Assembly (NCBI GenBank): GCA_025331565.1
Contig: JAFREQ010000100.1
Span: forward strand, 682,001-746,000
Length of the DNA: 64,000 bases
Source: Holacanthus passer
Taxonomy: Eukaryota > Chordata > Actinopteri > Pomacanthidae
Direction: 5' to 3'
Made by a program: the position numbers and the translations under genes. Within the stretch, counting starts at the first letter, position 1; every line of letters begins with the position of its first letter. The notes under the pieces are model-generated. The model saw nothing but the letters and a program-made list of their open reading frames with translations. It did no database searches and was not told the origin of the DNA. This document shows positions 38,210-52,194 of this stretch, in pieces.

Positions 38210-38265
38210 ATGCATTCAACGTAGGTCCCCAACAGGAATTGAACCAGGGACGGGGCTAAAAGCAG
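38210..38265 (-). repeat. Possible tRNA-derived SINE remnant
   Basis: On the minus strand TCCCTGGTTCAATTCCTG contains GGTTCAATTCC, one substitution from the RNA polymerase III B box. It is followed by TTGGGGACCTACG, reminiscent of a fish SINE. No convincing A box is visible, so this is weak. Confidence 0.25.
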
Positions 38266-38689
38266 CACTCACTCTCAACACTTCAATCTTAAGTAGGAAC
38301 CAGTGTGCTTGGGCCTGAGCGCCACAGGCAGCCGAGGGAAGTTGGGATTTATTGACAGTAAGAGAAATAAAATTACACCTTATCTGTGAAAGCCTTCTCA
38401 CCCCATCTCTCTGCTACATGTAGGACATTTAAGAGCTATCAAACAGTGGGCAGTGCAGGTTCTCGCTCCCTCTCTCCATCCAGCGTGTAAGTGTTTTAAA
38501 GCTATGATAAATACTGATCTGGCCTGCTTCCTCTCTCTCGCTGCACACATAGCAGAAGAGCCGCGCTGCTCTCTGCGGGTCTGGTTTCAATTTCTGGAAA
38601 ATGAAGAGGTTGTGAGACGGAGAGAGGAAAAACTGCTGCCTTGTAAATCCATTATTGTTCAGGATATATCAGAAATCCAGCTTTAATAG

Positions 38690-39200
38690 CACTGTTTGTG
38701 TAGGCTCTACTCTCAATCCCCCACTATATAATCCTATTCGCCGACCAAGGCTTAGCTGCGCAAATAAACATGGTAATGGATCCCCTCACATATAGCAAAG
38801 AGAAGAGGCAAAGAATGAGGCACCGTTCAGCCCAATCTTTTCCAGATGGCACCAATAGATCACATTATTTACATCGGCTGTGTTCGGGTTCCCAAGGCAA
38901 CGCTGCTCTGTTTCACAATCGTAGGTTCAATGACCCAAATCTCTTCTGTTTTTTTTCTTACCCGAGCCTTGATTAGGGCAGAATCCAAAGAAGATGGATC
39001 CTTCATGGAGGAGCACGCTACTGATGCACAGATGTGGTGTCACTCCAACGCACCTTCTCGAGAGGATAAAACTTCCATCTCCCACCTCCCCCCATATGGG
39101 TTTCCTTATGATATTCAATCCTCAAGCTGGGCGTGCATTATGCACTGATCAGCGCGCATCGCCTCCATTAGCGTAGCTCGCTCCCCTTCGTTCACCCGTG
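38690..39200. promoter_or_regulatory. Candidate conserved non-coding element with forkhead site
   Basis: Repeat-free, complex sequence. It contains a forkhead-like ATAAACA at 38764-38770 (GCAAATAAACATGG) and an RFX-like CCCAAGGCAACG near 38891. Frames in it lack splice or domain support. It is one of the stronger-looking desert blocks, but unverified. Confidence 0.28.
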
Positions 39201-40469
39201 AACTGCGGTCTGATCTTCGGGACTCATTACCCCTCTGCTCTCGGTGTGGTTACGGGTAGTTAGCTTCGTTCATGAAGCTTAATTGTTTCTCCTTGTCTTT
39301 TCTGCTCAGAGATGAGCAGCCGGGGGGGATGAGGATGCGAAATCTGTCCGGCAGGCGGAGACCTCCACATGAGAAACAAGTCTGCTGATTGTTCCCCAGT
39401 TGGCGTTTAACATCCTCTCTGCCTGCTTGTGCCATTTCAATCAGAGTAACAGTCAATCTGTTCATACCTCCAATCTGTGGTGACACAGAAAGACACCAAC
39501 ACATGCTGCAGGATCTCAGGGAGTACAGGAGGTCAGAGCTTTCATTGCTGGTAACAGGGAGGGGATTCCTGTGAGGGTTTCAGCTGCCAGAAGCATCTCT
39601 TGCTTGTTTATTAAAGGTCAGTCAGCTGTGGAGTCTGGACGCAGCATCTCTGCAAAACAGCACGAAGGTCGTTCAGCCTCATGAGAAAGGTTCAAAGCTG
39701 TCGTATTTTCCCTTCCATCAGAACTGGAAAGGTACAGTACTGTAGCAGTTGATGCCACAGTCATGGAGATCTGTCGGCTTCTGCCAAAACTCACTGTCTT
39801 CTTCCTGCTTGCCTCTTCTTCCTGGCCGGGAGTCAACGCTTCAGACTGTTTACCTCATGCGTCTTTCCATTTCTAGCAGCGAGGGAGACGGAGGAGGCTG
39901 GCGTCGGTTTCTGACATGATGGAGAACAGGAGAAAAAAAGCCCCAACAACAGAGAGGTTGGAGGATGTTAAAACCTGGTAGTTCTCCAGAAAGTCTGTGT
40001 TTTCTGAGTATGCTTTTTTGCCGTGTTTCTGCCAGATACATTGTGAGTGTGTGTGTGCGTGTGTGTGTGTGTGTGTGTGGGCATACACATTTTAAGTATG
40101 AAACAGGATTTGACTGATACAAGTTTGTGAAGGCCAAGATTCCAATGCTTTAGACAAATTTTCTAGCAGCACTCAGAGCAGAGTTTTCTAAAAAAAAAAA
40201 AAAAAAAAAGAAAAAAATTCTCTTATCACAGTGCTGGAGTGGAATTTATTTCGATTTGCGGCACTGAAATTGCTGAACAAGGATTTTTGTTAGACTGCTG
40301 CTCTTAACCCTAATTACGCAATTTGATTTATTAGTTTATTTGCCGGGAGGGTATCCTTTAACAAACAGAAAGAGTTGGCCTATAATGCAAACTTTGTGCA
40401 ATCCTTGGACAGAACATAGCCTAAAAAAATCAAATGACATTTGTTACAGAGTTGTTACAGCTGTTTTCA

Positions 40470-40700
40470 GTGAAAAACCTCTGCACTGAAACACTACCTG
40501 CTCCGCAACAAATATCAAACAGACAAAGTTAGTAACTAGCTGGTGAACATAGTGACATCTAGCAGCTAAAGAACCAGATATTTTCCTCAGGAGTTGGTGG
40601 ATAATATTGGACTTTTTGGACATTTTTCCGGGTGGATAATATGTCAGTCTTATGTTTACAGCTTGTTTGCTGCCCCCAAGTGGCAAAAACATCATTACAA
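40470..40700. repeat. Dispersed fish repeat (AACTAGCTGGTGAACATAGT type)
   Basis: AACTAGCTGGTGAACATAGT, GCAGCTAAAGAACCAGATAT, TTTCCTCAGGAGTTGGTGG and GTTTGCTGCCCCCAAGTGGC follow the order of a common percomorph repeat I recognise. Non-coding. Confidence 0.55.
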
Positions 40701-41399
40701 AATTAATAATGAAATGAAAAAGGCATACAATAATAAAGTTCCATGGATATGTTCTGGGGAAGAAGGAAGTCAACATGAAAAAAAGTTGTGTGTTTGTATC
40801 ACAAGGCAATGACTTGAGATGAACATTATTGATCCCTTAAGAGGAAATAGAATAAAAATTAGGGGTCATTTGTCTTCGTCATGCAAATATAGAGCTCCTG
40901 TGGGCTCGCTGTGTTGACTATTGACAGATTTACAGAAGAACGCGTGTCAGCAGTTTTCAGATATACAAATTTACAGTCCAGCGCAAGAGCAATTGTGCAT
41001 CACTGGCGACCTTGCAGCTGGAATTGTGAAACCTTTGACAAAGAACACACTGATGAGCCAGTGTTAAACTCCCCGGTCACTCAGCCAGTCCAAAATCGAC
41101 CGCACAAGAGTCGCCCCCCCACTCTTGCCTGGAAAAATGTGCTCGGACTGTGTGTGTTCGATTCCTGGCTCGACCTGTTCTGTCATATTTCTCTCACACG
41201 TTCCTGTCTTTGTGGCGATAAAAACTAATAAAACATTGCCGAGAAGTGGCTGCCCCCCCCCCTTCCAAAAAAACTCAATTAAAACAAAACAATGAGAAGT
41301 TACTGCCCATTATTCATACAGTATAGCTCCCTGACAGGGATAAATCATTCGGTTTAACGACAGATCGGTGCATGATTCAGGCGAATATATGAAGTGACA

Positions 41400-41640
41400 G
41401 TGAGTTGTTTTGAACAAATGTAAGCCGAAGAAGAAGAGGAGGAGGAAGCTGGAAATGTAATTACAATTAATGTGGGTGTACGGGAGGCCAGCGAGTTCGG
41501 ACAGTAAGCAGAGGTTCGTCAGTCTGCTCCGGATGGTTGCGGGTGCGAATCCCTTGTTGCTGAGGCCGAGGAAGGCAGCTGAATAAACCCGGCAGAGGAA
41601 TGTAGAGGCTGAAGACAGGCAGCAGAGAAACTCATTAGAG
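41400..41640. promoter_or_regulatory. Candidate regulatory block with homeodomain palindrome
   Basis: A perfect TGTAATTACA palindrome (41456-41465) immediately followed by ATTAATG provides tandem homeodomain cores in GC-elevated unique sequence. Inference from motif density only. Confidence 0.28.
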
Positions 41641-41962
41641 GAAGGTTTTGTAATTTTGAGGATGTGGGGTTATGCGGGACAGGCGTTTTGGAAGGTTGAA
41701 CAGATACGAGGGATCGAACAACTGCCAGTGTGCCTGTCTACAGCACCGCTTCATTTCCTGTGATGGCCCCTCTACCTGCGCACTAGGGTCCCTGTCCTTT
41801 TGTTGTTTGTGTTTTGCAGGTGCACCTGGGCCCAGTGAGCTCTGCCTATAGATACCTCTCTCATTCTGCTGCCTCACTCGTTCTGGGTGACACTCACTCT
41901 CCCCAGCAGACGAGATAACAACTGTGGCTTCTCATGTTGGGTTGATCTTTTTGTGATGACAT

Positions 41963-42011
41963 AAGTTAAGATGAGATAAGATATTCCTTTATTAATTCCA
42001 CAAAGGGGAAA
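41963..42011 (-). mobile_element. LINE 3' tail remnant (minus orientation)
   Basis: GATAAGATATTCCTTTATTA and CCACAAAGGGGAAAT are the reverse of the tail at 30677. Only the 3' end is present. Confidence 0.5.
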
Positions 42012-43417
42012 TACTAATTTCCAAATTTCCCCGTTGATGTTGATGAAATTTGATGTTGATTTGTTCATGTTTTTTTGTAAACAAATGACTTGTGTTGTCT
42101 CCCATCTTTCTTGCAGTCTTTGGGCTGTGCTGTGACATTTTATAAAAAGTGATTAGTTACAAATTTGACAATAAATATGCAGCAATTTAAAAATAATAGC
42201 ATGCTATAATACACAATAATACACAAAAAGGATTCAAATGACTAATGTGAAATATTAAGTAAAATAGAAGCGAATTAAGTTGCCAAATTTTGAATGAGTT
42301 CTTTTATAGAATAATAGGAAAGATAATCTGTGTAGAAATTTTTTTAACTTTAAAACAAGCGACCGTAAAAGACAAAAAGCAGGTGATGAAAAACCAGAGT
42401 CATCCATTGCATGTGATCTTCATTATGTTGCTCATTGTGTGCTGGAGTTAGATTTTTTTGTTTCTGAGTGCGGGAGCTTTTAATTTGACCAGAGAGTATG
42501 AAGAGTGAGTCCTGAGAACAGCTGTGCCGTTTACAGTATCTTTAGCACAATATTAAGGAGGATCAAATACATCAAATTGCTGAGCTCACACAGCAGCTCA
42601 AACTGTCCAATTAATGAATTATTGTCTGTAAATGAGAGCCAAATGTGGTGTTGATCAATAAAGACTCTTATCTTTATTTGTTGTTAATGAAATGAACTCT
42701 TTGCAAAACTGTATCAGGACACATGCATTGTGTTATTTGCATTTGTACTGAATCAGTCGGTGTTACTGTAATGCTTCATAATGACTGTAAAATATCAGAC
42801 ATGATGGAAATTTGGGTGAGGTTCTTTAATCTGTCAAAAATCAAACAAATATTGACATGTGCCCAACACAAGCTGGGAAACCAACAGCTGGAGTTACATG
42901 GCCTTTTCTGTGTGTGAGAGCTGGAAGCTGTTAGCTGCTGCTACTGCTTTTCCCACTGTATGTATGTGTGTGTATGTCTGCATGTAAACATGTCATTATG
43001 AACAGTATGTATGTATGTATTGTATGTGTTTCTATACATGTATGTCAATATATGTTTTCTCTCTCTCTGTGTGTGTGTGTGTATCTATGTCATCTGCTCC
43101 CATTGACTTACATTGGAAAAATCTGCAAGGCAAAAGATTTACTGCCAAAGGTGGAATGCCTTAAAACTCTGAAAGAAGAAATTGTTTGTATTAATATCAG
43201 ATCCAAAACTCCACACTAGCCCCATATTAAGATGGTTTTCTAAAGAATTTTGAAACAAACAACTCATCTTGAGTTTTCAGTTAAAATACAGTTATTGTCT
43301 GGAGCTTTTATTTTGAAAAACTAGGTCCATCTCTAGTTTCTTGTTAACATACTTGTAATAATGCTAGCAATATTTTCTACTGAATATTTTGATATTTGAG
43401 TTGAGTGAAGACAACAA

Positions 43418-43461
43418 TAGTGTGAGAGCTGTGATCCAGCTGTGTTTCAGCTCTCACACTA
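43418..43461. repeat. Perfect 14-bp inverted repeat (hairpin)
   Basis: TAGTGTGAGAGCTG (43418-43431) and CAGCTCTCACACTA (43448-43461) are exact reverse complements around a 16-base loop. It may mark a MITE end or a hairpin transcript. Too short a stem for a typical pre-miRNA without extension. Confidence 0.85.
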
Positions 43462-46400
43462 AAAATGGCTGTTATAAGTAACGTCTGTTCCAGGACATGA
43501 AAACACCAGCGGGACTGTGTGACATGTCCTTACACAACAAATATGCATCAACTGGATTTCTTTTCTGGGAGGTTCAAACTGTTAATCCACATGAGGTGAA
43601 GTAGAGCTGATGTGATTCTACTGTCGATGTTTACACAGGTAATCACTTCTTCTCTGTCACCGCCCCCAACTGAAAAAGGTGGTATTACAGCATATGTTAA
43701 CGTTAGGCCACACACTGGTGGATATACTTAGCTTTTTTATCGTGAATAAGGCGCCCGGTGGTTTCCTGTGTGTTGTGAATACATATAACAGTTATTGTCA
43801 CTCTGCAGACATTTGTCAGTTATCATCATTTTTTTTTTGGAACAGTTGTCACACAATAGCCATTCAGGGGAAAAACCCTACGACACCGAGCTCAGCATGA
43901 AGCCAGAGACACAACTGTGAGGAAGTTCCTGGCGAATGACGTATAATTTCACAAATGAGAAGCAACATTGTGTCACACCATCTCTTCTTAATCATGCACA
44001 GTGTTTGCTCATAAACATGTCTGCTGGGAAGCGCTCGTGTCTCTTCTCATGGCAGCAAAGCATTACTCAGGTCTTTTCATGTCCTCGGATGTTGTTTCCA
44101 GATGGAACCACAAGGAAGATGCCACACTGTTGGACTCAAAAATAACTTTATAATTTTATGGTTTTGATAGCTAGTTGGCCCTTCTGGTCTGTTTCTTACA
44201 TAGATGGATACAATAACTGCTATAAATTAGACAGTTCTTTGCAAATTATTACAAATATTCCATTGTTAAAGTGAATTATTGAGGAACTGCCGGTCAGGCT
44301 GATCAGGCTAGCTGATACACTGCGTCTCGAGCCAGTGCCTTGTTAAGCTTTGCCACATCACAATAAGCAAAGCAAAAATAGCAAGACAGAGGTTTGAAAC
44401 GAGCTCAAAACTACGACCTCAAAACCGACACAAATCAGTTGTGTGGTGTTGTGTGGTTTTGATCCAGTTCACTTTCAAATGTCCAATAACAACAAACATT
44501 TGGAAAAATGTTCAAATACTTCTACGTTGTTTAATACACCTTAATGTTTCAGTACCTTTCCACTTCCTATACTGGAAACAAATCACTCATGCCACATTGT
44601 CACTGTTACGGGCCTCCATATTCTCTTGCAGGGTGTAAAGAGTGGTTGCCTGCTCGGCCTTCATCTGGCTCGGTGCTCTGTGAACCTGATCCTGACTGTG
44701 GCTCTTGGTGCTCGTTAGTGCATTTGCTGCTCCAGCGGGACTCGACCCAACAACCATTCGAGCCAGATTCTCTCTGCCTGGGCTGCAGCTGGGGAGCACA
44801 CACATAAAGACGCAGGCAAACACGAGCGCACATATAATGTAGACATCACACATCGACTGTTCATAGACACACAGAAGCATGCACACACACACATACATAC
44901 ACACACACACACAGACTTCAAAAGATGACACAAACTGATCTCTCAAAAACATGTTTACTTGCACACATAAATAAATTCTACATCACATACATGCAAATAT
45001 ACTCAGACATGCATACACACATGTGGAGGCTTTGTTCCACCACAGGTAAAAAACAGACAAAATCAAAACAAACAAAAAAAATCAGTTGAAGTTTATGTCT
45101 CGTCATCATGGCTTATTTAAAGAAGAGACATTTTCCCTCTAATAATAAGTTCCCTTTAATACTAAGTCACATATTTTAGATTTTCTTGCAAATATGAACT
45201 TTTTTCAGAATTTTGACATAAGTCATATGCATTACTTCTTTTTCATTAACAATAGTCATCACTCAAAAAATTAGCCTTAAAGAAATGGGCTACATCCAAA
45301 AGGTGTATATATGGGGCTATATAAAGCCAAGGATCTAGCAGGACATCTATGCTCCTGCTACATTGCCAGTATTTTTCCACATAGATGATCGGCTTCACTG
45401 GTGCATATTGAGTTTTGCCCAGTGATAATGCAGTTGGTAATGGAGGCTTTGGAAGCGTTGACTATATTCACTGGTGCTGAACTAAAAAACTAGATCATTT
45501 TAAGTACAGGATCCTAGATACACGTTGACTTCACTGACTGGTATGAGGAGGTATTTATTTTAATCATTTTAAAACAGACTGTAGTCAATTTTTACACACT
45601 AGATTTGATCTTTTGGAGAGCAGTGTAGCTGCACAAAGAGAGAACATGCGTACGTACTGTATAAAGCTGTTCACAGGCTTGATGATAAACAGTGTAATTC
45701 TACCTGTTGGTTCTTCGGCTTGTGTCTGACACGTTTCAATATTCATTAGATTTTTGACAAATTAAGGAACCTCGCCCAAATTTCCATCGGGTGTGATGTC
45801 TTTACAGTCCTTCATATACAAGTAACATAATGCATCTGTCCTGATGCAACTTTGTACAGAGTAAATATTCATTAAGAACAAGTAAATATAAGAGTTTTAA
45901 CTGATTCAAACTAAAACTACATTCTGCCTTCATTTACAGACAATAATTGATAAACATGTTAAAAAAAATTGAGGACCTTTGCACTGGTCTTCCATGACCT
46001 GTTGATAAATGATATGACTCCATTTTGTGAAGTGATGCATTTCCTCATTTTGTAGTGAGCAAATAGTGACACATAATGACCCTGTTTTAAATGCTCTGTG
46101 GCATAAAAACATAATTGTGTCTGCTGGTCTGGTTTTTCTGACCCTAATTCTGAAGGAGCTATGTAATTGTCCTCCGGCTCCAGAGGAATCTCACAGGACC
46201 CCTGGGACCTCCAGTTAGACACACACTCAGATGCTCCACACACACTCTTACATGCATTCACCCTCATAGATGCACACAAACACACTTGAGCAAGCAATCA
46301 GACATTGTGCTCCCTCTCTTTCACAAACACACCCGCAGGAGAACACACAGACTCACTGCACTTTTAATGTTTTCCACAGTGAATGCGAGGGCGGTTAGGC

Positions 46401-46635
46401 TGAAATGTAAATGAAAATGAGCGGGTTTGCTGGAAAGACAGCGGGTGGTTCCAGCTGTATGACTTGGGTAAAACAATCCTCCGTCTCACGCGCTGAAGAT
46501 CTGACGTGCTGACAGCAGTGATGAGGCCTTGAAACAGATATTACACATCTATTACACATGTGAGCGGCCCCATGCACACGCACTAAAACACACACTTATA
46601 TGTGTGCTATCGCTGTATCTGTCTCTTCCTCACGT

Positions 46636-46640
<5 letters not shown>

Positions 46641-46674
<34 letters not shown>
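46641..46674. repeat. (CA)n microsatellite
   Basis: Clean CA run of about 34 bases. Confidence 0.95.
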
Positions 46675-46676
<2 letters not shown>

Positions 46677-49129
46677 AAGAGCATGGAAAAGGAGAAATAA
46701 AACAGGGAAGGCCGAGGTTTGGGGTTAAATGGAAAATGGTTTACTTTCCAGTGTAATTGTGTCTGATGAGAAAACTTTGAAGTAACCCACCAACCAACCA
46801 GAGAAAAGGAACAGATTTCTAAAAGTTTCATCATTTTATTGCTTGGTTAATTCTAACCATAAAGCCTGTAAGTCTAACCATAGCCTTTATTTGCCTCCAC
46901 TGCAAAGGGAATCTCTATTTGAAACTGCAATATTAGACACAAACCTTTTCTCTGTTTTCATCAGTGAATGTTAGTGAGGCGTAATGTCATATTCACCATT
47001 CTGCTGCTCTGAGTTTCTGTCTTTGACAGAAGTACTGTTCACTCACTCACTAATTAGTTGCAGTCGACTTTACTTTGCAGTTTTTATGTCCAGTGTTAAG
47101 CCACCGTCAAAGAAACGCACACTTCCTGCACAGACGCTTCACATTAAAAGCCTTCCAGTGGCTCAAAAGGTAATGTGTTGTTGAAAAAGAATGTGTGTTT
47201 TGTTGACAGGAGCCTAACACCGATCAAAAAACAAACTCCTTCAACAAAAGAGAAGCCAAAGGAATTATGAAATGCATTAGCAATGAGTGCCGGCCATTTT
47301 CATTTTGCCCCCATGAAACACACAGTAGTCTTACTGTTGTACTGTATGACCTATTACTTCAACATAGTTTAAAGAAACCCTCCAGACTTGTTTTCAATAT
47401 ATAATTTCAGAAATGTTCAATCGTCCTGTTAAAAATGACATCTGTTCTTTTATCCTCAGTGAAAAATCAAGAGTCTGTGGATATGCAAATACTTCCTCAC
47501 TTTAAAAAACAAAACAAAACTGCTGAACATAAGACTCCACAATGCGAGCTGTCGGTTTCACGTTTCCACATCACACTCGTGTAAGTTGCATATTGGACCA
47601 CGATTGGCTTCCAAATCAGTTGTGATGTCAAAAAATCAAGAAACCCAAAAGCGAGCACAAAGAAACGTTCCTTGTTCAGCAGATGGATGTGAAAACAGCT
47701 TTCTAGTATCAAACATTTACATCATCCTGCACAGAGAAGCTCAAACATCAAATAATCATCTATTTTTGAGTAGAGAGAAACTTTAAATCTTATGCAGCCA
47801 TATCATTGATGAACATGAATGTGTTTATCCCCATTTACACTTGTCATTTTTCATGTCTGGATAAAATCCAGATGAGTTTTAAGACTCTAATTTACACTTA
47901 CACATATACAGTATGTTGACCAGATCACAAATCTGTCTGGGTTTTCCCGAGTTACCCACACAGATTATTTATGATGCTGTAGCAGCTCAGTGCACCATGT
48001 ATTTGATTGTATGTGTAGAAATAGCTGGAGATGTCAATGACTATGGGAGGAGTAAAGATTATGTATGCGTCTTGGAGAGATGGATGCATTTAACTCTGGA
48101 GGTGGTTTGATAAATTGGCTTTCAATGCATCTTGAATGCCTCTTGGATGCATTTATGTTTAACTTTTTTGAGATTGGATGGCTATTCAATCCACCCAGTG
48201 ACGTGTGAATATCTCAAAAAAAACCCACAAAACAATAAAGTTCTATGAGAGGGAGCCACCTAAGCTCCATCAGACTGTGTCTAAACAGGCAAGACTTGCT
48301 TTTACTGTCTTCTGGGGAAAACATAAATTAATGTCAGGCTTGTTTTGATATGTTTTATTGGCATCATTTTACTACATTAATCATATCATTGGTAATTTTA
48401 TAAGTCTTAGTTCATCATATTTTTACAGTTGTCAGCGTCATAGTGCGATCTCTAAACATACATAGAAAACAGCTGTAAGAAAATGATATAATAAAAAAAC
48501 AAAACACAGAAATGTGATTTTAATACAGAGATACTGAATTACCTTTGACATTAAAACACAGAAACATATGTTTATTACATGCATGCATATACATATATGA
48601 ACATGCATACTTTGACTCTGAGTGAAGTCATCCCAAATCATGACACAATGCCTATTTTGTAAACTTGAAAAGGGATACCCTCTGAGCTCTCCATGCTGTG
48701 GATGTGGGTGCTGGCATGGAGGTTATGAAACCAGATGAAAACTGTCTGATTGCTGTGGGAAAATAGAGCAGAAAGCCTGTCTTATCACCATCACCATCTG
48801 TCCATCCTGTCAGAGTGATCCTTAGCTTCTGACTATTGCCTCCCTGCAAGCTGCTCTGGATAAAAACATCAAATGTCAAAAATATAAAATGTCTCCTCCG
48901 AAAAAGTCAGAATGTTGCAGGCAGTCTTTTGCGAGCTGCAGCTGCCCAGGTGTGCTTTTCTCAGACGGGTCCATCTGAAGCAGCTTCCTGAAACAGAATA
49001 TAGAGGGTTTCACATCTGTGTGTAGAGCAAATACCATCGACCTCTCCTTCACTCGTTCCTGCTTTTAAATGAGAGTAAATTAGGTGTTATACTGTTGCGG
49101 CTGTTTTTAGTGGCTGCTGAGAACACACA

Positions 49130-49172
<43 letters not shown>
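49130..49172. repeat. (CA)n microsatellite
   Basis: Clean CA run; a second short run lies at 49297-49314. Confidence 0.95.
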
Positions 49173-49174
<2 letters not shown>

Positions 49175-49319
49175 ACAAACACACATATTTGTACACACCC
49201 ATCGGGTTGCTGATATTTAGGCAGACAGTTTATTCAGTGTTCTAGCTCTTAATCAGTCATCAGGTTCAAGGGGAAGCAGGCGATTTGTGCAAAACACACA
49301 CACACACACACACAAGCTG

Positions 49320-49420
49320 ACTAGATCAGGGTTTACTTTGGCCCGTGTTGCCGGCCTTTAATGATTAAATCATTTATTGGTTCAGGATTTCGTTACTCTG
49401 TGTTAGCACATCTGAAGGTG
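49320..49420. promoter_or_regulatory. Candidate element with PBX/HOX-like core
   Basis: TGATTAAATCA at 49362-49372, followed by TTTATTGG, within a short unique GC-elevated stretch between CA repeats. Motif-based guess. Confidence 0.22.
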
Positions 49421-50045
49421 AGGAGTGATGCCAGCTAGAGGCCAGGGTATATCGAGTACAGGTATATAACATAACCATGTTGTGTAGAGTAATGCGCTAA
49501 GTCCTGTCTCTATCAGTTAATGTTTGTACACATGGCAAGTTTTGCATTCTAGCATAACAGTTTACAGTGATAACAGTGGCACATTTACCAATTAAAAATA
49601 AAGACAGACAAATTTTAAAATTTGTGTTTAAATTTGTGGCATCATCTGTAGCTTGCAAGCCACTTCTAGCTGACATAGTTGAAAATTAGAAGCCTGCAAA
49701 AGGGTGTTTATTATGCATTCAGTGGCCACATATTGTTCATACTGTTACACTAACTTGTGCCCATGCTAAAAAAAGATGCAAGAAGTTGCATGAAAAGACT
49801 AAATCTGACAGATCTCAGGTCAAAGTATTGTGTATTGTCTTATATTGGAGCAGACAAAAACACGGCTTAATCAAGTCCTTACACTTGTGTTATTGGTTTT
49901 GGGAAGGCAACACTCATCTTTATATTGTTTGTATTATATTGTAATCAATAAGCCAACTAACCACCAAGCTCATGTGTGTGTTCATGTGTATGTACATATT
50001 TGAGTGAGGTTTTTATGTATGAGTCTCCTCATTTGCATACTGTTG

Positions 50046-50047
<2 letters not shown>

Positions 50048-50080
<33 letters not shown>
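50048..50080. repeat. (TG)n microsatellite
   Basis: Pure TG run of about 33 bases. A CA run also occurs at 50680-50707. Confidence 0.95.
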
Positions 50081-50086
<6 letters not shown>

Positions 50087-50675
50087 AGAGTTCTACTAAT
50101 AAATGTCATCAACATTTATACAATTCCTAACTAAAAACAGAGAAACACACTGGCATTGCATACAAGCAGTGGGAGAGATGCATCCAAAAAAACCCCAGTC
50201 ACACACATTAGTTTTACTTCACATTAATGAAAGAAGGAAAAGATGACCAAATCGAGAGACATCTGACTTTGGGAATAGTGCACTCTCTGGAAATTACACT
50301 GCAGGGAAAACAAGGAAAAACTGTCATCCAAATTGAGTTTGTCTGCGTGACTTCTAGTTTCTTTGGTGGGCTGTTCAGGGGAGGACTGCAGGAGATGGGG
50401 GAGAGAAGGGGGTTCATATCCAAAGAGACAGTCATTATTTTTCACGTCACAGGGAATAAATGAGGGCTGTCAGGCTGACTAATGACTGGGTCTCTGCTGC
50501 GGTGGAATCAGGAGAAAGTCTCCATCTAGCGATGTCAGTCATTTTCTGGTGGATGCCGGTGCCGATGGATTGTAGAATCTGGCTCTGATTACATGCTACA
50601 CTGGCATCCACCCATCCACCGATGCCTTTGTTATTTTGGAAACGGATAATAAACTCACATACAGCAGACATGCAT

Positions 50676-50707
<32 letters not shown>

Positions 50708-51902
50708 GCTCCCGCTCTGCAGTCTTCATCAGTTCTGACACTTTCCTCAGACCTCGGCTCAGTCAGAGGCTGTTTGGCGGAAACCCCCGGAACACACAGC
50801 ACGTCTGGTTCCCAGAAAACTGCACACAAACCTCTCAGTTACACTTTTTTCATCATGCGACATGCCTAATAATGACTTTGAAGTACACTCTAATTACATA
50901 GAGTGTGTATGTGTGTGTGCTCTACCTCCAAAAATACTCACATTACATGATTCAGATTGAGCAGATGCTTTTGTTGTGACTTTCATTTTCCAGGTTAAAC
51001 AAAAAGGATCTTACTCTTTAACGAATGGGTCTATCTCTGTAGGGGTCCTCTCCATGATGTTGTCAGGCATTCAGAATAACAATCTGAGCCTGTCAGTGGA
51101 CATACTGTACTTTAATGGGTGCAGTTGCCCACCAGGATTATGTTGCAGCCATTGCAGCCTGTTTCACGGCTGCCGGCTGAGGCGACCTACTGGACCAATG
51201 CCAAACATTTAGGCACCAAAACATGAAAAAATCAGGCCCAGGTTACAAAAATACCAGGGTTATCCTTGAACTATGAGCTCTCTGGGAGGAAGAGCATCTT
51301 CCTCATGACAGAAAGCAACAGGCATATGGGAAATGTGTCTCTAATTATGAGAAACATTTATGACAGCACTGTCTTGAGATAGAAATTGCAAATGGACTCA
51401 AAAATACAAAGAAAAACAAAACACCTGTAGTATCCAACCATGCAGAGAGTTTTTTTTTTTAACTTACAGGCTTTGAGATATTTTCTGCCAAGAGGTTTTA
51501 GGCCCTATGATGATTCAATGAAGGTGAAAAGAGTTTAGTTTGCCTTAACTTATTGAGAAACCTTAATGAAACATAGTCATCATTAATTTGATGACCGGTA
51601 GCCCATCCTTTAAAGAGTCAATGTTTTCTGTCAACGAGAGTAAATTATCGAACTGAATGCACAGTATTTTCAAACTTTTATTCAAAACTCAAATAAAACA
51701 ACAGCAAAAATTATATCATTAATAATAACAACAATATTCATACTGAAGAGGAGGAAGTGTCCGTTTGATTTGTTGTAACTCTGTGTTTCACCCTGCTTGC
51801 CCCCCGACTCCTGACCTGTCAGCACTACAACAGGCAATGAGACAAGGTGCTGAAACAGACTGCCTCCCTGAGGGACCCCACAGCCCCCACTGCAACCCTT
51901 GC

Positions 51903-51906
<4 letters not shown>

Positions 51907-51950
<44 letters not shown>

Positions 51951-52060
51951 ACTTAGGTCACTTTTGCAGAAATTACATAGGCTTAAATTAATTTCCTGGA
52001 GACTTACCCTAATCTTAACCACTGACCCAGGAATCAGCTGTTGTTGAGTCAGCAGTTTTT
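51907..52060 (+). repeat. CA-tailed dispersed repeat, copy 3
   Basis: A (CA)20-like tract running directly into CGTTTACTTAGGTCACTTTT, CATAGGCTTAAATTAATTTCC and GGAGACTTACCCTAATCTTA. It shares the full word order with 5231-5335. Confidence 0.65.
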
Positions 52061-52194
52061 GTCCCATTGCACCACCCATCCTGATGAACTGCATAGTATA
52101 TATTTAGTATTTAATATCTTTTATTTGAATTCTTTTCATGCTTCCCTTGTAAATAGTCGATGTTTGTAATATATTTATGTAGTATTTTTTAGTT

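Larger units (their letters stand above)
42100..48900. other. Gene desert, mixed AT-rich DNA
   Basis: No supported exon. It holds short TG/CA tracts (44880-44912, 46641-46674), a hairpin (43418-43461) and a GC-elevated unique stretch at 46385-46530 that may be regulatory. The frame at 44544-44807 is a chance or repeat translation. Confidence 0.45.

Noticed and set aside
44544..44964. Frame with CKEWLPARPSSGSVLCEPDP and its antisense
   Set aside because: No splice borders, the antisense runs through CA repeats, and no recognised domain. The GGGTCGAGTCCC word on the minus strand is only a weak B-box look-alike.
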